A DNA stretch of 64,000 nt from Actinomycetota bacterium (GTDB taxonomy: Bacteria; Actinomycetota; Actinomycetes; S36-B12), in assembly GCA_030684515.1 (NCBI GenBank), contig JAUXVJ010000002.1:124001-188000 (forward strand), given 5' to 3'. Under the pieces are notes generated by a model. That model ran no database searches. It was given only the letters and a program-made list of their open reading frames with translations, and had not been told where the DNA came from. Of this stretch, positions 1-6,419 are shown piece by piece (position 1 is the first letter of the stretch; each line of letters opens with the position of its first letter). The position numbers were made by a program, and so were the translations under genes.

Positions 1-123
1 GAGGTGGAGAGCATGATTGTCCTTGAATACGGGGTGAGCGCGTGGGTTGACACCTGTGTCACCACCCGTCAGAGCAACGTAAGGCGGCAGATCGACTGGC
101 TCGTGACTATTGCCAAGAGATAG
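1..123 (+). CDS. 3' end of a possible unidentified gene (partial)
   Basis: An open frame runs from the first base of the window to a TAG stop, giving about 40 residues ending in DWLVTIAKR. It overlaps the end of the convergent gene that follows by 17 nt. Its 5' part lies outside the window, so neither start nor family can be judged. The composition is plausible for protein but the piece is too short to prove coding; it may be a chance open frame. Confidence 0.35.
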   Translation, partial: EVESMIVLEYGVSAWVDTCVTTRQSNVRRQIDWLVTIAKR

Positions 124-1021
124 GTGCCACAGAGTTGCGTGCCTGCTGAATTCGGGCTGCCGTCTGATTAGCAGCATTGAGAAGCTCGTCAATTGCGATC
201 AGCAGAGTCTTTCGCAGAAGTTGGGCTTCAGTACTCAATTCCCGCTGCCGCAGGACGTAATGACTGCGGCCTTCTCGGGTCTCCATCGGTATTGCTTCGA
301 ATCCGAGTTCGCGCAGGTCATAAGGCGAAGCTTGCATATCGAGAGTGCGGGCAGTGCGTGCCAAGCCGAAGCAATCCGCAGCGAGTTCGCTCGGCAGATA
401 CGGGCCTGCCCACATCGCGTACTTGTAGAGGTCCATCGCGGCATGCACGCATCCAGGCTGTTCGAAATCCGGCTGACTGGCACGCGTGAGCTGGTGTTCG
501 TTGAGCGGCACGGCCTCTGCAGTGAAGAAGCGAAATGCGTCGAGGTGCGTGCAGCGCAAGCCAACTTCGTTGACTGCCCTCTCAATTTCGCTCGGCTCAA
601 GGCGCAAAGGAAATTCTGGGTGTCGAACGTCTGATGACTGGCCGCGGAACACCATGGCCCACTCGTGCATCCCGAAGCAATTGAATAGTGGCGCGCGGTC
701 ATGGGTGTTGCGGAGCAAGGTCGATGCTAGTTGCAGACGCTCTGCTCGTTTCATGAGTCCGGCCGTGCCGAGAGTGACTCCTGACTCGACTCGAACGTAG
801 TCCTTGTGGCGGCTCAGAAAGGCATCGTCGCGCTCGATCACTGCCCCCCAACCCGGATGCCAGGTCGTGAGTTTTGCGATGGAGTAGGGGTAGTAGTCGA
901 ACAGGAAGTCGTCGACTGGGTGTTTTTGGCCCACGAATCGCCGCGCCAACCGATCCCGCACCCACGGCAAGGTGCGCACCGCATGCGAATGCTCGCGATC
1001 GCGCATCTGCTCAAGCTCCAC
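107..1021 (-). CDS. Conserved actinobacterial protein, annotated in relatives as 3-methyladenine DNA glycosylase
   Basis: A 304-residue soluble protein. It carries the signature of an actinobacterial family usually labelled 3-methyladenine DNA glycosylase: HPVDDFLFDYY near residue 34, CFGMHEWAMVFR near 115, HLDAFRFFT near 158, EQPGCVHAAMDLYKYA near 187 and LDMQASPYDLRELG near 227. I recognise these blocks from memory of relatives; the glycosylase activity is inherited annotation and I see no helix-hairpin-helix with a catalytic Asp that proves it. The gene diverges from a small ORF starting 30 nt upstream. Function in base-excision repair is therefore only a suggestion. Confidence 0.8.
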   Translation of the reverse strand: MELEQMRDREHSHAVRTLPWVRDRLARRFVGQKHPVDDFLFDYYPYSIAKLTTWHPGWGAVIERDDAFLSRHKDYVRVESGVTLGTAGLMKRAERLQLASTLLRNTHDRAPLFNCFGMHEWAMVFRGQSSDVRHPEFPLRLEPSEIERAVNEVGLRCTHLDAFRFFTAEAVPLNEHQLTRASQPDFEQPGCVHAAMDLYKYAMWAGPYLPSELAADCFGLARTARTLDMQASPYDLRELGFEAIPMETREGRSHYVLRQRELSTEAQLLRKTLLIAIDELLNAANQTAARIQQARNSVAPISWQ

Positions 1022-1051
1022 CGCGCAGACGCTACGCCGTACCCTTGGGGG

Positions 1052-1201
1052 GTGAGCGCTGACCCGAAGCAGACGAAGGCCAAGAAGGCCAAGACTCTTG
1101 AGGTCGATCTGCTGCCGGACGTGACTTCCGACGAAGCACGGGAGCCTGAATCACGCGACGACTGGCTTCGTGCCGAGGTTCCGCCGCATCACGGCGACTA
1201 G
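1052..1201 (+). CDS. Small conserved-type actinobacterial protein (49 aa)
   Basis: A GTG-initiated ORF of 49 codons with a lysine-rich start followed by an acidic stretch and the ending RAEVPPHHGD. Small actinobacterial proteins with a LPEVTxDE-like centre and a RPPHW-like end are familiar to me, and this one resembles them (LLPDVTSDEARE, then EVPPHHGD). It starts 30 nt from the divergent glycosylase-like gene and ends 7 nt before the stop of the convergent SAF-domain gene, so it fills an otherwise empty gap. A G-run directly before the GTG could serve as ribosome binding site but spacing is tight. Function is unknown. Confidence 0.5.
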   Translation: MSADPKQTKAKKAKTLEVDLLPDVTSDEAREPESRDDWLRAEVPPHHGD

Positions 1202-1208
1202 TTGCCTC

Positions 1209-1667
1209 TCACGTGATGTTGGACTGCATCACCAGCGTGAGGGACGCCGCCGCCCCCGCAGCTGCAACGACAAGCGCATCGGCCTTTGCTACCGCAACGA
1301 CAAGCATCTGCGCCTCGCTCACGCTGAAGGTTCCGCCGCTTGAACCCTTTGACAGCACCCGCGCATGTTCGGCGATCACCACTGCTGGCGCCAGGTCTGA
1401 GAGCTCAATGAGATCGACTCGGTCACCCGGATCCACACCTGCAGCGAGTTTGGCGTCAGCCAGGAGAATGGGTACGGCCACTTCGCCTGGGGTGAGCTGC
1501 TGCACCGGTCTGGCGTTGACTGCCGCAACTCCAGACGGCTCAGCAGCGTCCACCACAACGCTGAGGATCAATAGTGTGGCCAGGCCAGCGCAGAGCGCAG
1601 CCAGAACTCGGCGGTGGCGCGCGATGAACACTCGGATGTGCCCGCGCAGTTCAGGCGGAACAAGCAT
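1209..1667 (-). CDS. SAF-domain membrane-anchored protein (CpaB/RcpC-like)
   Basis: A 152-residue protein with one N-terminal transmembrane segment (about residues 21-41, rich in A, L, V) and a short cytoplasmic basic start. The outer part contains a SAF-like pattern: ARPVQQLTPGEVAVPILLAD then GDRVDLIELSD, as in the periplasmic part of Flp-pilus CpaB proteins. In many actinobacteria such a gene sits beside the FmdB-type zinc-ribbon gene, as here (52 nt away, same strand, downstream). No other pilus genes are in view, so a pilus role is not supported; it may be a standalone envelope protein. Confidence 0.75.
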   Translation of the reverse strand: MLVPPELRGHIRVFIARHRRVLAALCAGLATLLILSVVVDAAEPSGVAAVNARPVQQLTPGEVAVPILLADAKLAAGVDPGDRVDLIELSDLAPAVVIAEHARVLSKGSSGGTFSVSEAQMLVVAVAKADALVVAAAGAAASLTLVMQSNIT

Positions 1668-1718
1668 TCCTTGAGATTAGGGAGAAGCGGCGCCTCAGTG
1701 GAAACAGTCGTCCACAGG

Positions 1719-2042
1719 TCAGTCAGATGAAGAGGAGGAACTTGAGCTCGAGCTGCTCGAGCTGCTTGATGCCGCGGGCGCACTTGCAGCCGGCGCGGGG
1801 CTAGGCGAGGACGAACTGGAGTCGGAACTCGTGGACTTCGTTGACGAGCCGCTGTCAGATGAACTGCGCGAATCGTTTCGGTAGAAGCCAGAGCCCTTGA
1901 ACATCACACCGACGTTGTTGAACAACTTGCGCAAGGTGTTTTCGCCGCAATCTGGGCACACAGTGAGGGTGGCATCAGACATCTTCTGCACGATCTCGTG
2001 CGACGTCCCGCAATTGCTGCACGAATATTCGTACGTTGGCAC
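1719..2042 (-). CDS. FmdB-family zinc-ribbon protein, Ruc-like redox-regulated chaperone candidate
   Basis: A 107-residue protein. The first 45 residues form an FmdB zinc ribbon beginning MPTYEYSC, with two Cys pairs (C8, C11 and C29, C32). From about residue 57 the chain is almost only Ser with some Pro, Ala and a final Asp, so it should be disordered. This matches M. tuberculosis Rv0991c, which I recall as the heat-inducible chaperone Ruc, active when its cysteines oxidise and controlled by the repressor HrcA. The locus also matches, lying next to cyclo-ligase and galU as in M. tuberculosis. A CIRCE-like inverted repeat lies 17 nt before the start codon, which supports HrcA control here. 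Confidence 0.88.
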   Translation of the reverse strand: MPTYEYSCSNCGTSHEIVQKMSDATLTVCPDCGENTLRKLFNNVGVMFKGSGFYRNDSRSSSDSGSSTKSTSSDSSSSSPSPAPAASAPAASSSSSSSSSSSSSSSD

Positions 2043-2058
2043 TGGTCCTCCGGCACTG

Positions 2059-2085
2059 CTGGCACTCGCTGAATTTGAGTGCTAA
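2059..2085. promoter_or_regulatory. CIRCE-like operator (HrcA site) upstream of the zinc-ribbon gene
   Basis: The CIRCE consensus is TTAGCACTC, nine bases, GAGTGCTAA. Here the left arm is CTGGCACTC, the spacer is exactly nine bases and the right arm GAGTGCTAA is perfect. Only three outer left-arm bases deviate, and two of these also break pairing with the right arm. The site is 17-43 nt upstream of the zinc-ribbon start on the minus strand. It also lies between the two divergent genes, so it could affect the fluoride-channel operon. Confidence 0.8.
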
Positions 2086-2144
2086 TTGTGCCTCCCGTGC
2101 TTTGCGGCAGCAACTTCAGGTGCGAAAGCCTCTATGGTCGCGGT

Positions 2145-2537
2145 GTGTTCGAAGGACTCCAAGCGCGCGTGCTGCTGGTGATCTCCGTCGGGGGAGTCAT
2201 GGGGTCCCTTGCCAGGTACAGCATTGCCGAGCTCATGAGCCACAGCCAATGGACTGACCTGGTCGCGACTTTGATGGTCAATGTGCTGGGTGCCTTCGCA
2301 ATCGGAATGGCGTATCCGTGGATCCGAAGCCGAAGTGGTTCCCCCTTGTGGCAGCCCTTCATCATCACCGGGCTGCTCGGCGGGTTCACCACCTTCTCAA
2401 CTCTCGCGGCCGATGTCGTGATCTATGACGATCAGCCCTTCCTTGCTGTGGGCTACCTCGCCTGCACTCTGCTTATCGGTCTGCTCGCTGTTCCCTTGGG
2501 CAGTCGTGCTTTTGCACTGCTGAGGCGACCCGCATGA
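2145..2537 (+). CDS. crcB: Fluoride channel subunit Fluc/CrcB (first of pair)
   Basis: A small four-helix membrane protein that exports fluoride passively. Family marks are visible: GGVMGSLARY in helix 1, LMVNVLGAFAIG in helix 2, and TGLLGGFTTFSTL in the broken helix 3 that holds the ion path. The frame is open from a GTG at 2079, but the family normally begins just before the first helix, so I take the GTG at 2145 (130 aa); no clear ribosome site decides it. Its stop overlaps the next channel gene by 4 nt, so the two are translationally coupled. The pair probably forms a heterodimer in opposite orientations. Confidence 0.88.
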   Translation: MFEGLQARVLLVISVGGVMGSLARYSIAELMSHSQWTDLVATLMVNVLGAFAIGMAYPWIRSRSGSPLWQPFIITGLLGGFTTFSTLAADVVIYDDQPFLAVGYLACTLLIGLLAVPLGSRAFALLRRPA

Positions 2538-2899
2538 GTCTTGCGATGCTCGGCTGGGTTGCCTTGGGGGCCGCGTTCGGCGCACCTGCTCGATTTCTGA
2601 CGGATCGAGCAGTGACTCGAGCCTCTGTGGAGAGCCCGATTCCGATCGGGCTCCTCGTGGTCAATGTCGTCGGCTCCGCACTGCTGGGGGTGGTGGTGGG
2701 ACTAGGCAACTCGACTCTGCTGGTCCTGCTCGGCAGCGGATTCTGCGGCGCCTTCACCACCTTCTCGGGCTTCGCTTGGGAGAGCACGGACCTGTGGTCT
2801 GAGCGGCGCGGTCGCTTCTGGGTCTTCGTTGGTTTGATGGTGGCGTTGTGTATCGGTGCCTTCTGGACTACTTGGACCGTGACTTCGTACCTGTCGTAG
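2534..2899 (+). CDS. crcB: Fluoride channel subunit Fluc/CrcB (second of pair)
   Basis: A 121-residue integral membrane protein with GAAFGAPARF in helix 1, VVNVVGSALLG in helix 2 and GSGFCGAFTTFSGF in helix 3, the same three signatures as its upstream partner. It starts at the ATG of an ATGA overlap. Gram-positive bacteria often carry two divergent crcB copies whose products pair with opposite topology; each of these is short and complete, which fits. The 3' end overlaps the convergent cyclo-ligase gene by 32 nt. No fluoride riboswitch signature was seen upstream. Confidence 0.9.
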   Translation: MSLAMLGWVALGAAFGAPARFLTDRAVTRASVESPIPIGLLVVNVVGSALLGVVVGLGNSTLLVLLGSGFCGAFTTFSGFAWESTDLWSERRGRFWVFVGLMVALCIGAFWTTWTVTSYLS

Positions 2900-3476
2900 T
2901 CCAGCGCACTCCCTGCTCAGTTGCTACTGCGTCAACTGCAACATCATGTGCTTCTGATGGAACGTCGATGCCGTCTTCATCTGCGTACAGGACTGCAATG
3001 AGCAGGGGCCTGTCTTCCAGGCGTGCCAGGGCCCGGTCGTAGAAGCCGCCCCCTTGGCCAAGGCGGGCCCCGGCGGCAGAAACGGCAAGGGCAGGCAGGA
3101 AGACCAAATTGACCTTGGACAGTGGCAGCACCTCGCCTCCCACAACTTCACGAATCCCGAATGAGCCTGAGGTGTAGTCGCTCGTGGGAGTGCTCTGCAC
3201 CCACTCGAGTTCGGTAGCTCGCACACGCGGTGTCAGCACCTCGATGTCTGCTGCCCACAACTGATCCATGAGCGCAGAAGTGGTGGGCTCATGCGCGGTC
3301 GAGAAATAGCAGGCAACGCTCGAAGATCGGTGTTCAGCGACAATGCTCATCACGTGCGCCGCAATCGAGTCACCGGACTCCTGACGCTCGACAGCTGATC
3401 GCTCGGCTCGACGAGCGCGAATGCGCCCGCGCAATTCTGATTTCGAGTACGACTCTGAAGGCTCGTTGGCTGCCAC
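2868..3476 (-). CDS. 5-formyltetrahydrofolate cyclo-ligase family protein
   Basis: Converts 5-formyl-THF to 5,10-methenyl-THF with ATP hydrolysis, recycling stored folate in the cytoplasm. The protein has 202 residues. Near the N-terminus SELRGRIRARRAER is the usual basic opening; the C-terminal half has the family core LVFLPALAVSAAGARLGQGG followed by GFYDRALARL, where the glycine-rich loop binds ATP/phosphate. It diverges from galU with only 35 nt between starts, as in mycobacteria (Rv0992c-Rv0993). The 3' end overlaps the second crcB gene. Confidence 0.92.
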   Translation of the reverse strand: MAANEPSESYSKSELRGRIRARRAERSAVERQESGDSIAAHVMSIVAEHRSSSVACYFSTAHEPTTSALMDQLWAADIEVLTPRVRATELEWVQSTPTSDYTSGSFGIREVVGGEVLPLSKVNLVFLPALAVSAAGARLGQGGGFYDRALARLEDRPLLIAVLYADEDGIDVPSEAHDVAVDAVATEQGVRWTTTGTKSRSK

Positions 3477-3511
3477 GGAACCATCGTGCCGTATGAAGTG
3501 CGGCTAGGGTC

Positions 3512-4414
3512 GTGGACATGAATCATGTGGTGCGCAAGGCGGTCGTGCCCGCTGCAGGATTGGGTACCCGATTCCTGCCCGCGACGAAGGCAACGCCCAA
3601 GGAGATGCTGCCCATCGTCGACAAGCCGGCGATCCAGTACGTGGTGGAAGAAGCAGTCGCCGCAGGCCTCACCGACCTGTTGTTCATCACTGGGCGCAGC
3701 AAGCGCCCCCTTGAGGATCATTTCGACCGCAACTTCGAACTTGAAGCCTCCCTGGGCCGTAAGCACGATGAAGAGAAACTGGCCATGGTTACCGGGCCCA
3801 CAGATCTGGCACGCATCCACTATGTGCGACAGGGAGATCCCCTTGGCCTTGGCCACGCGGTGCTGATGGCTGAGGATCACATTGGGGATGAACCTTTCGC
3901 AGTCATGCTGGGTGATGATCTGATTGATCCCCGCGATCCGATCCTGCCTCGCATGATGCAGGCTCGCGCCCGATTCGGCGGTTCGATCGTCTGCCTCATG
4001 GAAGTGCCTGCACAGGCGATCTCCCTGTACGGCTGTGTGGCCGTCGATGGAGATCCCATCGATGGGCTGGTGCGGGTGACTGATCTCGTTGAGAAGCCTG
4101 ACCCAGCATCCGCGCCGAGCAATTACGCGGTGATTGGTCGCTACTTGCTGGACCCCTCGGTCTTCAAGGTTCTCCAGCGCACTGAGCCCGGTCGCGGCGG
4201 GGAGATTCAGCTGACTGATGCCCTTCGTGAGCTTGCCACTATTCCGGCTGATCAAGGTGGCGGCGTGCACGGGGTGGTCTTCAGCGGTCGCCGTTACGAC
4301 ACCGGCGATCGGCTCTCCTACCTCCAGGCCAATGTCGTGCTGGCTTCTGAGCGCGAAGATCTTGGCCCGGATTTTCGCGACTGGCTGCGCGACTTCGTCG
4401 CTTCCTGGCCGTGA
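3512..4414 (+). CDS. galU: UTP-glucose-1-phosphate uridylyltransferase
   Basis: Makes UDP-glucose from UTP and glucose-1-phosphate for glycan and trehalose synthesis. The 300-residue chain opens with the nucleotide-binding signature VVPAAGLGTRFLPATKATPK at about residue 11, then EMLPIVDKPAIQYVVEEAV, and has GDDLIDP near 137 and LVEKPDP near 198, all typical of bacterial GalU. Start may be the GTG at 3512 or the ATG at 3518. The stop overlaps the next gene's GTG by 4 nt. In M. tuberculosis galU is followed by moeA1 and then rimJ; here moeA is absent. Confidence 0.95.
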   Translation: MDMNHVVRKAVVPAAGLGTRFLPATKATPKEMLPIVDKPAIQYVVEEAVAAGLTDLLFITGRSKRPLEDHFDRNFELEASLGRKHDEEKLAMVTGPTDLARIHYVRQGDPLGLGHAVLMAEDHIGDEPFAVMLGDDLIDPRDPILPRMMQARARFGGSIVCLMEVPAQAISLYGCVAVDGDPIDGLVRVTDLVEKPDPASAPSNYAVIGRYLLDPSVFKVLQRTEPGRGGEIQLTDALRELATIPADQGGGVHGVVFSGRRYDTGDRLSYLQANVVLASEREDLGPDFRDWLRDFVASWP

Positions 4415-5013
4415 ACTGGGAAGCCACCCTTGTCGAGGGTCGAGTAGGGCTTCGCCCGATTGGTCGACGCGATGGTCGGATGTGGCGTGAAGTGCGCCGA
4501 CGCAATGTTGACTGGTTGGAGGAGTGGGAAGCCACTGTTCCCATCGAGGGCCTTGAGTCAGGAGAGATCCCAGCCAGCTTCGGCATGATGGTGCGCTCGA
4601 TGCATCGCAGCGCTCGAGCGGGGCGAGTCATCCCCTGGGTGGTCACTTATGACGGCGTATTCGTGGGGCAATTGACTGTGGGCGGCATTGCCTACGGCTC
4701 CCTGCGATCGGCCTACATCGGCTATTGGATCGACAAAGATGTTGCGGGGAAAGGCATCATGCCCACCGCGGTTGCCATGGCGCTGGACTATTGCATCGAG
4801 CAGTTGCGGCTTCATCGGGTGGAGATTCACATCCGTCCAGAGAATGCGGCTTCACGGCGGGTAGTGGAAAAACTCGGCATTCCAGAAGAAGGACTGCGCC
4901 GTTCCTACCTGCATATCGCCGGCGACTGGCGCGATCACATCTGTTACGCCTTGGTGGAAGGCGATCGTCCCGAAAGTGTCCTCGCCGGCTGGCGCGCGAT
5001 ACAGCCGAATTGA
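4411..5013 (+). CDS. GNAT-family N-acetyltransferase, RimJ/RimL type
   Basis: A 200-residue GNAT enzyme. It begins with the RimJ-type VGLRPIGRRDGRMWREVRRRN, has the beta-bulge region AYIGYWIDKDVAGKGIMPTA whose G-K-G loop contacts acetyl-CoA near residue 115, and the helix 4 stretch RPENAASRRVVEKLG near 147, characteristic of ribosomal-protein N-alpha-acetyltransferases. The substrate cannot be read from sequence; the family ranges from ribosomal proteins to small amines. It starts within the galU stop codon, so the two are co-translated, matching the galU-rimJ-sepX order of other actinobacteria. Confidence 0.88.
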   Translation: MNWEATLVEGRVGLRPIGRRDGRMWREVRRRNVDWLEEWEATVPIEGLESGEIPASFGMMVRSMHRSARAGRVIPWVVTYDGVFVGQLTVGGIAYGSLRSAYIGYWIDKDVAGKGIMPTAVAMALDYCIEQLRLHRVEIHIRPENAASRRVVEKLGIPEEGLRRSYLHIAGDWRDHICYALVEGDRPESVLAGWRAIQPN

Positions 5014-5097
5014 CGTATACACCTAATTTCGCGACACGCAAAATTGATGCATCCCGCCTGCGCGGTGTGAGCGACTTCGGGGTTTAGCGTTCGCAAG

Positions 5098-5832
5098 GTG
5101 ACGGGCTTGATCTACTTGGTGATCATCGCCTTGTGGGCTGCGGTACTCATCCCAATGTGGCTCAAGCGCCACGATCAGGTCAGCGAAGTTCGCTCGACTA
5201 CTCGCTTCAGCACAGCGATGAGCTCGCTAGCAAATCAGCGTTCGGGAGAGAACATGTCCAAGCCACAGCAATCCCGCCAGCACTACGGCAATTCCGCCCA
5301 TGAGCGCGCAACTCAGCGTCGCACCATGATTCTCGGTGCTCTCACCGCAGTCCTAGCGGTGACCTTGTTGCTTGCATTTGCGTCCATTGCGCCCAAGTGG
5401 GTGCCGATGATTTCTGCAGTCCTGGTCACCTCATTTCTTGTGGCAACAGTTATGACCGCTCCTGCGCGCAAGCAAACTCAGCGCATGCAGCCAGCCCCGA
5501 TCCGCGATCAGCAGCCCCGCCGGGCACCGGCTCCAATGGCAGCTCCCGCCCTGGCAGTTGAAGATGACTGGGAAAACTGGAATGCCTGGGATGACGAGAA
5601 TTCTTGGGAGGCAGTCCCCTCAACCCTGCCGACATATGTGAATTCACCTCGCGCCTCGGTGATCCCTCGTCCAATCGACAGGGCGCACCCAGGTGAGTGG
5701 ACTGGTACCGCGATGGTCAACGCTGCCAACACCATGCGTCGTCATCAGGATGCGGCGGCTGCCGAACCTGCGCAGGTTGATCACCGCACCGAGACGGCAG
5801 AGATGCCCGCAGTTCGCACCGCCAACGCCTGA
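5098..5832 (+). CDS. sepX: Divisome-associated membrane protein SepX/GlpR
   Basis: A 244-residue membrane protein with an N-terminal helix (residues 2-20, LIYLVIIALWAAVLIPMWL) ending in KRHDQV, which is the family hallmark, and two closely spaced helices near residues 77-93 and 98-118. The long C-terminal tail is Pro/Ala/Trp-rich and probably disordered cytoplasmic. SepX of Streptomyces and GlpR of Corynebacterium act at the septum with the FtsZ ring. Position directly after galU and rimJ matches other actinobacteria. The start is the GTG at 5098; the 84 nt before it hold no gene and could carry its own promoter. Confidence 0.85.
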   Translation: MTGLIYLVIIALWAAVLIPMWLKRHDQVSEVRSTTRFSTAMSSLANQRSGENMSKPQQSRQHYGNSAHERATQRRTMILGALTAVLAVTLLLAFASIAPKWVPMISAVLVTSFLVATVMTAPARKQTQRMQPAPIRDQQPRRAPAPMAAPALAVEDDWENWNAWDDENSWEAVPSTLPTYVNSPRASVIPRPIDRAHPGEWTGTAMVNAANTMRRHQDAAAAEPAQVDHRTETAEMPAVRTANA

Positions 5833-5862
5833 ATCCACCCCTGATACTGTTCACCCGCTTCA

Positions 5863-5938
5863 GGGGCTGTGGCGCAGTTGGTAGCGCGTCTCGTTCGCAA
5901 TGAGAAGGCCAGGGGTTCGAATCCCCTCAGCTCCACCA
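5863..5938 (+). tRNA. tRNA-Ala (anticodon CGC)
   Basis: Complete cloverleaf: acceptor GGGGCTG pairs with CAGCTCC, the D stem is GCGC/GCGC, the anticodon stem TCTCG/TGAGA encloses loop TTCGCAA with anticodon CGC, and the T arm is AGGGG/CCCCT around TTCGAAT. The discriminator is A and the terminal CCA is encoded. It reads the alanine codon GCG. Confidence 0.97.
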
Positions 5939-5979
5939 AATCATGAATCAATGCATTCTTAGCGCAGGCTAGGGCTTGA

Positions 5980-6375
5980 TCAGCCTTGCGTGACCACTCG
6001 CGTGGGCTGCAATCGGACAGTGACGCGGTCCTGGGTCGGCCCGGCGAACTTGTCCAGAGTGCCGCCGTAGGCGGCGAGCACCTCGGTGAGGGTGGCCAGC
6101 GTCGGATCAGGGTTGATGGTCACATCACCGCGAATTTCCAGAGTGCGGAAGGGATTGTTCGGGTCGGCGGCGAAGATGGTTGCCTTGGGTCGCGCTCGTA
6201 GGTTCTTCGTCTTCTGGCGTGCCTCGGGCAGCGAGATCACAAGAGTATTTCCCTCGCGGATCACCCAGACATAGGTGACCTGGGGGTAGCCCGTGGGGCC
6301 GACGGTGGCCAATGCCACCGAGATCGGAGTATCAAGCAGGTCGTGGTGGGTCTCTGGAATCGCGCGATCGGTCAT
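5980..6375 (-). CDS. PPOX-class F420/FMN-dependent oxidoreductase
   Basis: A 131-residue split-barrel flavin or F420 enzyme of the pyridoxamine-phosphate-oxidase-like superfamily. It shows the usual order: DTPISVALATVGPTGYPQVT, VWVIREGNTLVISLPEARQK, KNLRARPKATIFAADPNNPF, then LEIRGDVTI. The start chosen is the ATG at 6375, preceded by an AAAGGGG ribosome site; a longer frame to 6456 would run over the next gene's 3' end. Such enzymes reduce quinones, heme-derived or other ring compounds; the exact substrate is not readable. Confidence 0.88.
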   Translation of the reverse strand: MTDRAIPETHHDLLDTPISVALATVGPTGYPQVTYVWVIREGNTLVISLPEARQKTKNLRARPKATIFAADPNNPFRTLEIRGDVTINPDPTLATLTEVLAAYGGTLDKFAGPTQDRVTVRLQPTRVVTQG

Positions 6376-6419
6376 TGCTTCCCCTTTCGGCGGGAGGTCG
6401 ATAGTGACAGGTCGGGTCG

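Noticed and set aside
48-61. TGACAC-CT-GTGTCA inverted repeat
   Set aside because: It lies inside a possible coding frame at the window edge; short palindromes of this size are expected by chance.
1722-1860. Tandem repeat region in the zinc-ribbon gene
   Set aside because: It is the Ser-coding low-complexity tail of the protein, not an independent repeat.
2043-2144. Fluoride riboswitch upstream of crcB
   Set aside because: The characteristic GGCGATGG and paired elements are absent; the region is better explained by the CIRCE repeat and a divergent promoter.
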